This document shows positions 1 to 9,258 of a stretch of DNA of 40,445 nt, piece by piece; position 1 is the stretch's first letter, and each line of letters opens with the position of its first letter. Source of the stretch: Sphingomonas sp. GTDB lineage: Bacteria > Pseudomonadota > Alphaproteobacteria > Sphingomonadales > Sphingomonadaceae. The translations under genes and the position numbers were made by a program. The stretch lies in NCBI GenBank assembly GCA_025356055.1, contig JANXUU010000033.1:1-40445 (forward strand). Direction: 5' to 3'. Below the pieces are notes generated by a model that had not been told where the DNA came from, searched no databases, and saw only the letters and a list, made by a program, of their open reading frames with translations.

Positions 1-130
1 CCCATACCCCCTCGGCATAGGGCGTCCAGTGTGGGCCATCCCCGAAGTCGAGATTGGCGAGGAAGTGATCGCGGTTGCGGTCCGCCGGAGCGAGGCCGTC
101 GGTCATGTTGCTGAAGACAGCTGAGGGCAT
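1..130 (-). CDS. 5' end of a cupin-like protein gene (partial, runs off window)
   Basis: The first 43 codons of a minus-strand gene are present. The ATG at 130 is preceded by GGAG at a good distance, whereas the in-frame ATG at 106 has no ribosome binding site, so 130 is preferred. The visible protein contains HFLANLDFG and then HWTPYAEGVW, which resembles the start of small cupin-fold proteins and dioxygenases such as ChrR-like or acetophenone dioxygenase-like cupins. The metal-binding part of any cupin would lie outside the window, so the assignment rests on a short stretch and is tentative. No partner genes are visible; the next gene on the same strand ends at 194. Confidence 0.4.
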   Translation of the reverse strand, partial: MPSAVFSNMTDGLAPADRNRDHFLANLDFGDGPHWTPYAEGVW

Positions 131-193
131 CGGGGGTCTCCATCTGCGAGGATGCCTGTCGCGCAGGCGAGCTCAACCTGCGTTGCCGGGCCT

Positions 194-1015
194 TTATTGT
201 CCACTCGCTAAGGCTGGTGCCGCGTCTCGGCCGGTGATTAGCGGACCTGCCGGCGGCGGCGGGAATTCCATCCCGGCAATCGCCGCGCCGGGTGAGCCGC
301 GCGTGACGGCCCCATAAATCGCTCCGCCAACGGGGCTGAAGGTGATTAGCTCGATCAGCAGCAGCGTGCCGATCATCGTCCCGATCCCCCAACGCCATGC
401 GGGATGAACGTGTCCACTGCGTCGGACATCGGCGACGACGCCGGCCAGAGGGAACAACAGCGACGCAGCGAACGTCACTTCCCACGCGAACGGCGGTAAG
501 AAAGGCATCGGCAACAGCCGCCCGAAAGCGGGCCCGAGCAACATCGACATGGCGCAGAAATGCAGCCGGCGATGCCAGTCGGTGCGGCGGCGCATGACGA
601 TCGCCGCGCTCGTCAATCCGGCAAAAGCGAAGAGCGACAAGGGGTCGAATACGAGGAAATGTACGGGACGGAAGAAGAACGGCACCTGGCCGCGGCGGAT
701 CATCGCCACGGTCACCCAGCAGCCGAGCACGACCATCGCCACGATCCAGCCGGTCGCGATCCAGCCGAGCCGACGGTGAAGGGCCATATTCTTGGTCGCG
801 ACAAAAATATTCTGCAGAAGGTAAAGGACCACCCAGCCCATGAACACGGCCGCGTGGGCGTGGACGAGCAGCGGTGAGTGAAAAGTCGAGCGGCCCGCCG
901 CCAGCTGAGTCGAGAAGCCGATGAAAATGAGCAGCGTCATCGCGATTGCCGAGCGAAGGAAAAAGCGCTCGTCTTGCCCCGACGATGAAGGCGGATGGAT
1001 TGCCAGCGTTGCCAT
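194..1015 (-). CDS. Uncharacterised multi-span inner-membrane protein
   Basis: A 273-residue hydrophobic protein. The start at 1015 (MATLAIHPPSSS) is chosen because GAGGGGG lies just upstream; the longer open frame to 1189 runs into the promoter region of the divergent gene. After a short cytoplasmic N-terminus there are about seven membrane segments. Conserved-looking landmarks are HAHAAVFMGW near residue 50, ALHRRLGW near 80, WHRRLHFCAMSM near 150 and a C-terminal Pro/Gly-rich tail. The pattern of His residues next to helix starts recalls DUF2306-type membrane proteins, but I cannot place it in a named family. It is transcribed divergently from the gene starting at 1189. Function unknown. 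Confidence 0.7.
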   Translation of the reverse strand: MATLAIHPPSSSGQDERFFLRSAIAMTLLIFIGFSTQLAAGRSTFHSPLLVHAHAAVFMGWVVLYLLQNIFVATKNMALHRRLGWIATGWIVAMVVLGCWVTVAMIRRGQVPFFFRPVHFLVFDPLSLFAFAGLTSAAIVMRRRTDWHRRLHFCAMSMLLGPAFGRLLPMPFLPPFAWEVTFAASLLFPLAGVVADVRRSGHVHPAWRWGIGTMIGTLLLIELITFSPVGGAIYGAVTRGSPGAAIAGMEFPPPPAGPLITGRDAAPALASGQ

Positions 1016-1188
1016 GAATGCCCCCTCAGTTCTGTCGGAAGCCGTAAAGGAAGTCAGCCAACCGCTCAATCGCGCGGAAGGGGACGGCGGCGAGCCAAGT
1101 GCGAATAGAGAGTCTCGTTCGTGCCGAACGCCAGTTTCCTCCTTTTCGAGGATCTTGCGCACGGGTTGGCAATATGGCAGCAGGAACA

Positions 1189-2016
1189 ATGCAGTTGCAT
1201 TGCAGCATCGTTGTCGTTGTCCAGAGTCTCGCTTTCATCCTCGCTACTCCTGGGTCTGCCGCAACGCGCGAACCGAACGAGAAATGGGTCGTAAACTATG
1301 CCAACGCGCAATGCGTCGCGTCGCGTAACTATGGCACGGTCGAAAGGCCGCTCGTCCTGGTGCTCAAACCCTCGCCGATAGGCAGCGTCATGCAACTCTC
1401 GATGCTCCGCAAGGGAGGAAGCGGCGACGGCCCGGCGGATGAGGCAAGCGGCGAAATCCGTGCCGACCAGGAGCGCCCGATTTCGGTCAGCATTTTGTCG
1501 TTCGGTAGCAAGCGCGGCATTCTTTCATCGCGCATCAACCTGACGGCTGATCAATTCGCGGCGGTCCGACGCGCGAGCAAGATCACTATCCGCAACGCGC
1601 AGATCAACGAGACGCTGGCGCTGTCTCAGCTCCCCCAATTGATGAAGAGCATCGACGCGTGCGTCGCAGACCTTCAAATCTTCTGGAATATCGCCCCCGA
1701 CGCGCGGGCAAAGCTGACAAGTCGCGCTGACCCCCACACCTCGTTGGTGGGTATTTTCAGCAGCGACGACTACCCTGGGGTTGCATTGCAGAAACAGGAG
1801 GAAGGCGCGGTGGAAATCGTGCTTTTGATCGATGAAAAGGGGGGCATTGCTGAATGCGTCGTCACCCGGACCAGTTCGGTGGCGGCCCTTGACGCCCAAG
1901 TCTGCTCAATCATCGCCAAGCGAGCTAAATTCAGCCCAGCGATCGGCGCTGACCAGAAACCAACGAAAGATAGTTATAGCCAGCGCATTGTCTGGAAGAC
2001 CGCGTCCGGCGGCTAG
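1189..2016 (+). CDS. Secreted protein with a TonB C-terminal-like domain
   Basis: A 275-residue protein with an N-terminal signal peptide (hydrophobic VVVVQSLAFILA, cleavage probably after GSAA). ATG 1189 is chosen because AGGA lies five bases upstream; an upstream in-frame ATG at 1174 lacks a site. The C-terminal 80 residues (VEIVLLIDEKGGIAECVVTR, then DAQVCSIIAKRAKFSPA and YSQRIVWK) follow the TonB C-terminal pattern: two beta strands, a helix ending in FxPA, then a final strand. There is no TonB-like transmembrane anchor or proline-rich spacer, so this is a periplasmic protein carrying only the TonB_C fold, a common arrangement in sphingomonads. Two Cys around the domain may pair. Role unknown. 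Its stop overlaps the convergent prmA stop by four bases. Confidence 0.6.
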   Translation: MQLHCSIVVVVQSLAFILATPGSAATREPNEKWVVNYANAQCVASRNYGTVERPLVLVLKPSPIGSVMQLSMLRKGGSGDGPADEASGEIRADQERPISVSILSFGSKRGILSSRINLTADQFAAVRRASKITIRNAQINETLALSQLPQLMKSIDACVADLQIFWNIAPDARAKLTSRADPHTSLVGIFSSDDYPGVALQKQEEGAVEIVLLIDEKGGIAECVVTRTSSVAALDAQVCSIIAKRAKFSPAIGADQKPTKDSYSQRIVWKTASGG

Positions 2017-2897
2017 CTCGGCGCGGTGAGCATAAGCACGCACCATTCGCCTGCGCCGAGTTCGGCGACCGCCATCCCTTGCGCTCCATAGGCCGCGATC
2101 ACCGCGTCGGCCTGGCTATTAAGCAGCCCGGCGAGGACCAGCGTCGCGCCCGGCATCACGGCATTGGCGAAGATAGGCGCGAGGTCAATCAGCGGGCCGG
2201 CGAGGATGTTCGCGATGAGCAGGTCGAACGGCGCGCGGGCGGTGAGGAACGGGTGGTCCATCCCGTCTGCGACGGCGAGGAGCAGTTCGCCGGGGGCATG
2301 GCCGATCTTCACCCCGTTGATCGCGGCATTATCCTGACTAACGTCGATCGAGATGGGGTCGATGTCGGTCGCGATCGCCATCGCCCGCGGCCATAGCGCG
2401 AGCGCGGCGAAGGCGAGCAGGCCGGTGCCGGTACCGATGTCGGCGATGTTGGCGAAATCCCTGCCGGCCAAAGCCTCCAAAGCCCTCAGGCAGCCTGCGG
2501 TGGTGTCATGCTGCCCCGTCCCGAAGGCGAGCCCGGCGTCGATCTCGAACGCCGTCGCGCCGTCGGGGATCGAGCTGCGATGCGTCGGGGTGTGGACGAA
2601 GAATCGTCCGGCGCGGATCGGCTCGAGTCCCGCCTGGCTCATCGTCACCCAATCGATTTCGGCAAGATGCTCGATCTCAGGCTCAGCGCTCTTGGCCAGC
2701 CGGGTTAGCAGGATCAGCTCCTGCGTCGACGGTTGGGCCTCGAAATAGGCATGCAACCGCCAGTCGTCGGGGCGCGCCGGGTCGGGTTCATCGGCAACCA
2801 GCACGGGTGGCTGTTCGTGCATCGCGAACAGTGCGTCGCTGTCGGGCACCGCCTCGGCCTCGGCGCGCGTGCAGGAAAGAGTAACGCGCCAACTCAC
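2013..2897 (-). CDS. prmA: Ribosomal protein L11 methyltransferase PrmA
   Basis: PrmA transfers methyl groups from S-adenosylmethionine to lysines and the N-terminus of ribosomal protein L11. The 294-residue length fits the family. An N-terminal L11-recognition domain (about residues 1-100) is followed by a Rossmann methyltransferase domain with the SAM loop IADIGTGTGLLAFAAL, the acidic strand end ATDIDPISIDV and the NIL motif in LLIANILAGPL. The start is GTG at 2897, which overlaps the stop of the upstream SDR gene (GTGA, four bases), so the two are translationally coupled. A much longer open frame in this phase extends over the SDR gene but is only its shadow. Housekeeping gene, high certainty. 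Confidence 0.9.
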   Translation of the reverse strand: MSWRVTLSCTRAEAEAVPDSDALFAMHEQPPVLVADEPDPARPDDWRLHAYFEAQPSTQELILLTRLAKSAEPEIEHLAEIDWVTMSQAGLEPIRAGRFFVHTPTHRSSIPDGATAFEIDAGLAFGTGQHDTTAGCLRALEALAGRDFANIADIGTGTGLLAFAALALWPRAMAIATDIDPISIDVSQDNAAINGVKIGHAPGELLLAVADGMDHPFLTARAPFDLLIANILAGPLIDLAPIFANAVMPGATLVLAGLLNSQADAVIAAYGAQGMAVAELGAGEWCVLMLTAPS

Positions 2898-3598
2898 CGG
2901 ACAAAGCTCGCCCCGTTGACGTCGATGACCGCGCCGGTCGCGCTCGGCGGGGCGTCGCAGCTCAGCCAGCGGATGACTTCGGCAATTTCGGCCGGTTCGG
3001 CGACACGACCGAGCGGGATGTCGGCAAGGACCTGCTCGCCGCCGCGGCTCGACAGATATTCCTCGGCCATTCCGGTCATGACGAACCCCGGGCATACCGC
3101 AAACGCGAGGATACCCTCGCTCGCGTAGCCCCGGGCGATCGACTTGGTTATGCCGACCATCCCGGCTTTCGAGGCGGCATATTGCCAATGATGGGGAGAG
3201 TCGCCGCGATAGGCGGCACGGCTGGCGACGTTCACGATCCGCCCACCATCTCCCCGGTCGCGATAGTGGTTGAGCGCGAGGCGGCAGAGATCCGCGCTGG
3301 CCTGCAAGTTGATGCCGAGCGTCCGGCCCCATACCGCGTGCCACTCGTCGTCGGACGCATCTTCGGCGACGCCTTCGAACACCCCGGCGTTGTTGACGAT
3401 CACGTCGATCCGTCCGTCCAGTTCGGCGAGTGCCGCTTTCCAAAGCGCGCGCGGGGCGGCGGGATCGACGAAATCAGCTGCGATCAGCCCGCCACCGCCA
3501 GCGGTCGAGTGACCCGCGACGCGATGGCCGTGCTCCCGCAAGAGGAGGAGGGTCGCCGCGCCGATGCCACGGCTCGCGCCGGTCAGAAGAATGTTCAT
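2894..3598 (-). CDS. SDR-family NAD(P)-dependent oxidoreductase
   Basis: A classical short-chain dehydrogenase of 234 residues. The N-terminus gives the cofactor loop TGASRGIG, then NNAGVF, the catalytic Ser in NVASRAAY and the YxxxK pair in QYAASKAGM, and the C-terminal PGFVMTGM. All catalytic elements are present, so it should be active; the substrate cannot be told from sequence. Architecture is FabG-like but it lies next to prmA, not in a fatty-acid cluster, so it is not called fabG. The stop codon overlaps the prmA GTG start, placing it first in a two-gene unit. Confidence 0.85.
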   Translation of the reverse strand: MNILLTGASRGIGAATLLLLREHGHRVAGHSTAGGGGLIAADFVDPAAPRALWKAALAELDGRIDVIVNNAGVFEGVAEDASDDEWHAVWGRTLGINLQASADLCRLALNHYRDRGDGGRIVNVASRAAYRGDSPHHWQYAASKAGMVGITKSIARGYASEGILAFAVCPGFVMTGMAEEYLSSRGGEQVLADIPLGRVAEPAEIAEVIRWLSCDAPPSATGAVIDVNGASFVR

Positions 3599-3657
3599 CC
3601 GCCCCGACTAGCGGGCAGGACTGCTGTTGGGTAGTCGGTACCGTTCTTCGCGGTAAA

Positions 3658-5001
3658 TTACGCCGCAAACTTGGCGACGAACTCGCTGGTGGTCGAGCGG
3701 AAGTCGGCGATGTCCTCGGCGAAGCGACCGAAGCCCTGCTCGACCTGGTCGATGTCGCGCGCGACGCTCTCGGTGTCCGAGCGGATCGCGGCGATGGTGG
3801 AGCTCATCGAGTCGGCGGCAAGCGCGGTTTCGTCGACCGCAGCGGTGATCATCGTCACCGTCTGCGCCTGCAATTCCATCGCCTGACGGATGCGGTCGGC
3901 CGAGTGTTGCACTTCCTCGACCGTCGACTGGATCGAACCGTTGGCGTCGACCGTCTGGCGGGTAGCCTGCTGAATCGCGCTGATCTTGGTGGTGATGTCG
4001 TCGGTCGCCCGAGCGGTCTGGCTGGCGAGGCTCTTCACTTCCTGCGCCACGACCGCGAAGCCGCGACCCGCATCACCTGCCCGCGCTGCCTCGATCGTCG
4101 CGTTGAGCGCCAGAAGATTAGTCTGCGCGGCAATGTCGCGGATGAGCCCAAGAATCGATTCAATCGCCTCGACGTGACCGGACAGCGCTTCGCTGACCTT
4201 TACTGCTTGCTCGGCCTGGCTGCCCGCGCGAGTGGCGACGCCAGCCGCGACCTCGACTTCGGTTCGTGCATCCTCGATGGCGCGAATAAGACCGGCGGCC
4301 GTTTGCGCCGCCTCGCGCATGGCAATCGCTGATTGCTCGGCCGCTGCAGCCACTTCACTGGTCTTGCCGAGCATTCCGCGTGCGGAGTTACTGGTCTGCG
4401 ATGCCTGGTGGCGCAGCTGGTCACTTTCACTGGTGCAACGTTCGACGACGCCGAGCACCTTTTTATTGAACTCGCTAGCTTGGCGCGCCTGGATCGCACC
4501 ATTCTCAATTCGGGTTAGCGCGAGGCAATGATGGACGAAAACGTCGGTTTCCAGCATGTGCATGGCGTTAAGGATGCCGCAAATACGGATTTGCTCGTCT
4601 CGCTCACTTACGGTCGCGAACACCGCCGCGTGCGCAGCTTCGACTTCGCCAGCGATCCCTGCGAGCAGCGTCGACAGGCTGACCCCGGCGGCCATCGCCC
4701 GTTCGACATAGTCCTTGGCCGTTTCTGTCCATGCCCTGTTGCCCAGCCGCTCGAACTTTTCGCGAAGATAGGGGAGGATGCGTTCCGCGAGTGTCTCGAG
4801 TTGAGAGTCGCTAATCGCTTCTTTCACTTCGTCGGACTGACGATACCGTTCCCAGAATCCTTTCGCGATCATGGACTCCGCAGCGACCAGCAAGCGCCAC
4901 ACATCGGCGGCGCGTTCGGGCAGGTTGCCCGCCGGGTCGAACATGCGCAGCCCCTTGGCGATGTCGTAGCTGAGCCCGCTAGTCGAACGGTTGGCAGTCA
5001 T
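3658..5001 (-). CDS. Soluble methyl-accepting chemotaxis-type protein
   Basis: A 447-residue signalling protein. The C-terminal half is a methyl-accepting coiled-coil with the invariant hairpin tip ([22 protein letters not shown] followed by [14 protein letters not shown] around residues 285-325), which contacts CheA/CheW. No transmembrane segment is present, so it senses in the cytoplasm. Residues about 25-185 form an all-helical sensory part; its length and position resemble globin-coupled (protoglobin) receptors, but I do not see a convincing proximal-His motif, so this is only a suggestion. ATG 5001 is preceded by AGGGACC. There are no che or flagellar genes nearby, so it is an orphan receptor. 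Confidence 0.8.
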   Translation of the reverse strand: MTANRSTSGLSYDIAKGLRMFDPAGNLPERAADVWRLLVAAESMIAKGFWERYRQSDEVKEAISDSQLETLAERILPYLREKFERLGNRAWTETAKDYVERAMAAGVSLSTLLAGIAGEVEAAHAAVFATVSERDEQIRICGILNAMHMLETDVFVHHCLALTRIENGAIQARQASEFNKKVLGVVERCTSESDQLRHQASQTSNSARGMLGKTSEVAAAAEQSAIAMREAAQTAAGLIRAIEDARTEVEVAAGVATRAGSQAEQAVKVSEALSGHVEAIESILGLIRDIAAQTNLLALNATIEAARAGDAGRGFAVVAQEVKSLASQTARATDDITTKISAIQQATRQTVDANGSIQSTVEEVQHSADRIRQAMELQAQTVTMITAAVDETALAADSMSSTIAAIRSDTESVARDIDQVEQGFGRFAEDIADFRSTTSEFVAKFAA

Positions 5002-5084
5002 GGTCGGTCCCTTTTCTGGTCCTGACCGCTTTGCCCCCGAATGGTTAATAGGCGGTTAGTGGCACTGCTAATCTTGCATCGCGT

Positions 5085-5119
5085 GGGTCCGCTGCCTAAG
5101 CGGGCCCGGCATCTTTTTT
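5085..5119 (+). promoter_or_regulatory. Terminator-like hairpin in the sdhC leader
   Basis: GGGTCCGCT (5085-5093) pairs with AGCGGGCCC (5099-5107), one G-U pair, loop of five, then GGCATCTTTTTT. It has the shape of an intrinsic terminator on the plus strand and ends 21 bases before the sdhC ATG. It lies between two divergent genes, so it does not close an upstream transcript that I can see; an attenuator or a short leader RNA is possible. Inference only. Confidence 0.5.
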
Positions 5120-5140
5120 CACGTTCAGGCGGACTTTTCC

Positions 5141-5548
5141 ATGCCCCCATCGGCTTCGCGCAACCCCTCCCGGCCTTTGTCGCCGCATCTCACTATCTGG
5201 CGCTGGGGTCCGCACATGATCGTCTCGATCCTCCATCGTGCGACGGGCGGGGCCCTGACTGTCGCGGGTCTGGCGCTGCTGTGCTGGTGGCTGATCGCGA
5301 TCGCTGCGGGGGCGCAGGCCTATGCGACATTCGCCGCGGTCGTAACCAGTCCCCTTGGCTTGCTGGTCCTGATCGGGCTGAGCTGGGCGTTCTTTCAGCA
5401 TAGTTTTTCGGGCATCCGTCACCTCGTCATGGACATTGGCGCGGGGTTTGAACTCAAAATCAACAAGAGCATGGCGATCGCCACCATCGTCGCCTCGCTG
5501 ATCGCGACCGCGGTGTTGTGGGTCTATCTTCTGGGAGTGGTACGATGA
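5141..5548 (+). CDS. sdhC: Succinate dehydrogenase cytochrome b556 subunit
   Basis: SdhC is one of the two membrane anchors of complex II and helps bind haem b and ubiquinone. The 135-residue protein begins with the family signature RPLSPHLTIWRW, continues with SILHRATGG at the start of the first membrane helix and HSFSGIRHLVMD before the third, and has three transmembrane segments. It is the first gene of the sdhCDA unit; its stop overlaps the sdhD start by four bases (ATGA). A terminator-like hairpin just upstream may affect expression. Confidence 0.93.
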   Translation: MPPSASRNPSRPLSPHLTIWRWGPHMIVSILHRATGGALTVAGLALLCWWLIAIAAGAQAYATFAAVVTSPLGLLVLIGLSWAFFQHSFSGIRHLVMDIGAGFELKINKSMAIATIVASLIATAVLWVYLLGVVR

Positions 5549-5940
5549 GCCTTGGCGACAGCAGCACTCCGCTTGGCAAGGTCCGCGGACTGGGCGCGGC
5601 GCGCTCGGGCGGCGGGCACTGGATGGAAGAGCGGATCAGTTCCGTCGCTCTGGTGTTGCTGTCGGTGTGGCTGCTTGCCTCGATCCTGATGCTTCCTGCG
5701 CTCGACCAGAAGACCCTCTACGAATGGCTCCGCTCGCCGCTCGGCGCAGTGCCGATGACGCTGTTCGTGATCCTCTCGTTCGTCCACGGGCTTGAGGGGA
5801 TGAAGGTCATCGTCGACGATTATGTTCACGACGAAGGCAACCGCGTCGCGTGTAACATCGTACTTCTGTTTGCCGCGGCTGGCGGGTCGGCTTTCGCCCT
5901 GTTCGCGCTGGCGAAGATTGCCTTCGGAGTGGCTTCATGA
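5545..5940 (+). CDS. sdhD: Succinate dehydrogenase hydrophobic membrane anchor subunit
   Basis: The second membrane anchor of complex II, 131 residues with three membrane helices. The N-terminal [20 protein letters not shown] and the central [17 protein letters not shown] are typical of alphaproteobacterial SdhD; the latter carries the conserved Asp/Tyr near the quinone site. ATG 5545 overlaps the sdhC stop (ATGA) and the gene's own stop overlaps the sdhA start in the same way, so the three genes are translationally coupled. Confidence 0.92.
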   Translation: MSLGDSSTPLGKVRGLGAARSGGGHWMEERISSVALVLLSVWLLASILMLPALDQKTLYEWLRSPLGAVPMTLFVILSFVHGLEGMKVIVDDYVHDEGNRVACNIVLLFAAAGGSAFALFALAKIAFGVAS

Positions 5941-7739
5941 GCGACGCTTACAAGATTATCGACCATGTCTATGATGTCGTCGTCATTGGCGCCGGTGGCG
6001 CCGGTTTGCGCGCGACGATGGGCTCGGCCGAAGCCGGCCTCAAGACCGCCTGCGTGACGAAGGTCTTTCCGACACGCAGCCACACCGTCGCCGCGCAGGG
6101 TGGGATCGCCGCCAGCCTGGGCAACATGGGTCCCGACCACTGGACGTGGCACATGTACGATACTGTCAAGGGTTCCGATTGGCTCGGTGACCAGGACGCG
6201 ATCGAGTATCTGTGCCGCGAGGCACCTGCGGCAGTCTACGAGTTGGAGCACGCCGGGCTGCCGTTTTCGCGCACCGACGAGGGCAAGATCTACCAGCGTG
6301 CGTTTGGCGGAATGACCCAGAACATGGGCGAGGGCCCCGCCGCGCAGCGCACCTGCGCCGCGGCCGACCGCACCGGCCACGCGATGCTCCACACGCTCTA
6401 CCAGCAGAGCCTGAAGTATGACGCTGATTTCTATATCGAATATTTCGCGCTCGACCTGATCATGGAGGAGGGGGTGTGTCGCGGGCTGATCGCGATGTGC
6501 CTCGACGACGGGTCAATCCACCGCTTCCGCGCCCAGTCGGTGGTGCTCGCCACCGGCGGCTATGGTCGCTGCTATTTCTCGGCGACCTCGGCGCACACCT
6601 GTACCGGCGACGGCAATGCGATGGTGCTTCGCGCCGGCCTTCCGCTGCAGGACATGGAATTTGTCCAGTTTCATCCGACCGGCATCTACGGCGCCGGCGT
6701 GCTGATAACCGAAGGCGCACGCGGGGAGGGGGGGTATCTGACCAACTCCGAAGGCGAGCGGTTCATGGAACGCTACGCCCCGTCGGCGAAGGACCTCGCC
6801 AGCCGCGACGTCGTGTCACGCTCAATGGCGATGGAAATCCGCGAAGGCCGCGGAGTCGGCGAGAACAAGGACCATATGTTTCTCCATCTCGACCATATCG
6901 ACCCCAAGATACTCGCCGAGCGCTTGCCCGGCATCTCCGAGACCGCGAAGATCTTCGCCGGGGTCGATCTCACCCGCCAGCCGATTCCGGTTACCCCTAC
7001 CGTCCACTACAATATGGGCGGAATTCCGACCAACTTCCACGGTGAGGTCGTCACGATTAAAGACGGCAATCCGGACGCGGTCGTCCCAGGCCTGTTCGCG
7101 GTCGGCGAGGCGGCGTGCGTCTCGGTCCACGGCGCCAACCGGCTGGGCTCGAACAGCCTGATCGATCTCGTCGTGTTCGGCCGCGCCGCCGGGCATCGCC
7201 TCGCCGAGGTGATCAAGCCGCAAGCTGCGCAGAAGCTGCTCGCCAAGGACAGCGCCGATCTCGCGCTCGCCCGGCTCGACAAGTTCCGACATGCCCACGG
7301 AAAAACGAAAACTTCCGAAATTCGCGTCGATATGCAGCGCACGATGCAGGCCGACTGCGCGGTATTCCGTGATGATCGGACTCTGACCGAAGGCGTCACA
7401 AAGATCGACGCGATCTACCACCGGATGAAGGACGTCAGCGTCACCGATCGCAGCCTGATCTGGAACAGTGACCTGATCGAAACGCTCGAACTCGACAATA
7501 TGCTGAGCCAGGCGGTGGTCACCATGCACTGCGCCGCAAACCGCAAAGAAAGCCGCGGCGCGCACATGCAGGAGGACTATCCAACGCGCGACGACGCCAA
7601 TTGGATGAAGCACACGATTGCCTGGTTCGACGGCTGGGGCGGCGAGGGCGGGAAAGTGAAAATCGATTACCGCCCGGTCCACGAATATACGCTCACCGAC
7701 GATATCGAATATATCAAGCCCAAGGCGAGGGTGTACTGA
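5937..7739 (+). CDS. sdhA: Succinate dehydrogenase flavoprotein subunit
   Basis: SdhA oxidises succinate to fumarate and passes electrons through FAD to the iron-sulfur subunit. The 600-residue protein has the FAD-binding GAGGAG at 19-24, the SHTVAAQGG segment with the His (about residue 49) that carries covalent FAD, the substrate-loop HPTGIYGAG, and [21 protein letters not shown] in the C-terminal flavin domain. Full length and intact. It is the last gene of the unit: 24 bases after the stop a strong terminator begins, and no sdhB follows. Confidence 0.96.
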   Translation: MSDAYKIIDHVYDVVVIGAGGAGLRATMGSAEAGLKTACVTKVFPTRSHTVAAQGGIAASLGNMGPDHWTWHMYDTVKGSDWLGDQDAIEYLCREAPAAVYELEHAGLPFSRTDEGKIYQRAFGGMTQNMGEGPAAQRTCAAADRTGHAMLHTLYQQSLKYDADFYIEYFALDLIMEEGVCRGLIAMCLDDGSIHRFRAQSVVLATGGYGRCYFSATSAHTCTGDGNAMVLRAGLPLQDMEFVQFHPTGIYGAGVLITEGARGEGGYLTNSEGERFMERYAPSAKDLASRDVVSRSMAMEIREGRGVGENKDHMFLHLDHIDPKILAERLPGISETAKIFAGVDLTRQPIPVTPTVHYNMGGIPTNFHGEVVTIKDGNPDAVVPGLFAVGEAACVSVHGANRLGSNSLIDLVVFGRAAGHRLAEVIKPQAAQKLLAKDSADLALARLDKFRHAHGKTKTSEIRVDMQRTMQADCAVFRDDRTLTEGVTKIDAIYHRMKDVSVTDRSLIWNSDLIETLELDNMLSQAVVTMHCAANRKESRGAHMQEDYPTRDDANWMKHTIAWFDGWGGEGGKVKIDYRPVHEYTLTDDIEYIKPKARVY

Positions 7740-7763
7740 GTCGGTCCGGAACACCGAAATATG

Positions 7764-7794
7764 GCCCGCTCGGCAGCGCCGCAGCGGGCTTTTT
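7764..7794 (+). terminator. Rho-independent terminator after sdhA
   Basis: GCCCGCT (7764-7770) and AGCGGGC (7783-7789) form a perfect seven-pair stem with a GC-rich loop, followed by TTTTT (7790-7794). It closes the sdhCDA transcript. Confidence 0.85.
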
Positions 7795-7873
7795 CGTGGC
7801 TGGTAATCGGAACGGATTTGACGGCCAACTGTACGCGACCTAGGATGAGCCGTGCATTAGGAGCGACGAACTG

Positions 7874-9217
7874 ATGAGCGATCCCACCCCAAGCCGCAAA
7901 TTCCTTCGCGCCTTATTGGTCGGGTTCCTCCTCTCGATACCCATCTTCTCGGTCTGGCTGCTGGTCTATGATCGACAGTCGCAATCGACCGAGGCGCGCG
8001 CGTCGATTGCCGCCGGGTGGGGTGGGCCGCAGGTCATCGCCGGACCCGAACTGTCGATCCCGTTCAAGCAGACGGTCAACACCACCGAGCAGGTCAATGG
8101 CCAGCCGGTCGCCCGCACCGCGACGATCGACCGCCGCCTGATCCTCGCGCCTAACGGGGTCGACGCGGCGACCAGCATCGCCCCCGAACGCCGGTCACGC
8201 TCGATCTACGATGTCGTCATTTATCGCGCGCAGACGAAGGGCCGGGCGATGTTCCAGCTGCCATCGGACCTCACCAAGCTTGGCGTGCAGCCCGGCAGCA
8301 TCCAACTCGACCGCGCTGAACTCCGCTTCGGCGTGTCCGATGCACGCGGGCTGTCGGGCAATCCCGATGTACGCGCCGGCGGGGCGAAGCTCGCGCTTGG
8401 GCCGGGCGGGGGCACTAGCCTCGTCGGTACCGGCTTTTACGCCCCAATAGATTTGACCAAGATCGATCCCGCGCAGCTTGCGGTCGATTTCAGCTTTGTG
8501 CTGCGTGGCAACGGCAGCCTCGCCTTCGCACCACGCGCGGGGGACACGGCATGGCACGTTAAATCGACGTGGAGTACCCCGAGTTTCGGCGGCGAGTTCC
8601 TCCCCGACCAGCGCAAAGTTGACAGTTCCGGGTTCGATGCGACCTATCGTATCGGCAACCTCGCGCTCGGCCGCTCGCTGTTGTTCGTCGAAGGCACCGA
8701 AGAGGCCAGGGCCAATGGTTCGTCGGGGCAGGGGGCACAAGCCGCCGCCATCGCCCTCGTGGAACCCGTCGATCTCTATTCGCAGGTCAACCGCGCGACC
8801 AAATGCGGTTTCCTGTTCGTCGGCTTCACGTTCCTCGCCTATTTGCTGTTCGACATCATCGGCGGGGTGCGCGTCGCGACGATCGAATATCTGCTCGCGG
8901 GCGCCGGGCTAGTGCTGTTCTTCGTCCTGCTGCTCGCTGTTGCCGAAGTGATCGGCTTCACTTCGGCTTATTTTGTCGCGTCGGCTGCTATCACTGGGCT
9001 CAACACCGCTTACTCCGCCGCAGTGCTCAAAAGCTGGCGGCGCGCGGCGGTCATCGGCGCGATCCTCGCCGCGCTCTATGCGGTGCTCTATGTCCTGCTC
9101 AGCCTTGACGCCTATTCGCTGCTGATCGGCTCGATCCTGCTCTTCGCAGCGCTCGCCGGGACGATGTACGTCACCCGCCGACTCGACTGGGCGGGATCGA
9201 GCGCCGAACCCGCCTGA
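7874..9217 (+). CDS. creD: CreD-family inner-membrane protein
   Basis: CreD (inner-membrane protein D, Cet in some species) is an envelope protein in E. coli regulated by CreBC; its biochemical role is unresolved. The 447-residue protein has one membrane segment near residues 10-32, a long periplasmic beta-rich domain (about 33-300), and a cluster of five or six C-terminal helices beginning at CGFLFVGFTFLAYLLFD and containing the family signature DIIGGVRVATIEYLLAGAG. AGGAG lies ten bases before ATG 7874. No creBC-type two-component genes are adjacent, so regulation cannot be inferred. Located 80 bases past the sdh terminator, hence probably its own unit. Confidence 0.88.
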   Translation: MSDPTPSRKFLRALLVGFLLSIPIFSVWLLVYDRQSQSTEARASIAAGWGGPQVIAGPELSIPFKQTVNTTEQVNGQPVARTATIDRRLILAPNGVDAATSIAPERRSRSIYDVVIYRAQTKGRAMFQLPSDLTKLGVQPGSIQLDRAELRFGVSDARGLSGNPDVRAGGAKLALGPGGGTSLVGTGFYAPIDLTKIDPAQLAVDFSFVLRGNGSLAFAPRAGDTAWHVKSTWSTPSFGGEFLPDQRKVDSSGFDATYRIGNLALGRSLLFVEGTEEARANGSSGQGAQAAAIALVEPVDLYSQVNRATKCGFLFVGFTFLAYLLFDIIGGVRVATIEYLLAGAGLVLFFVLLLAVAEVIGFTSAYFVASAAITGLNTAYSAAVLKSWRRAAVIGAILAALYAVLYVLLSLDAYSLLIGSILLFAALAGTMYVTRRLDWAGSSAEPA

Positions 9218-9258
9218 TCCAAGTTGCCGTGGCGGTGAAAGCCGCTACGGCACCAAGT

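Noticed and set aside
2898-3443. N-terminal extension of prmA over the SDR gene
   Set aside because: Arg-rich shadow of the SDR gene; GTG 2897 with a GTGA overlap explains the prmA start.
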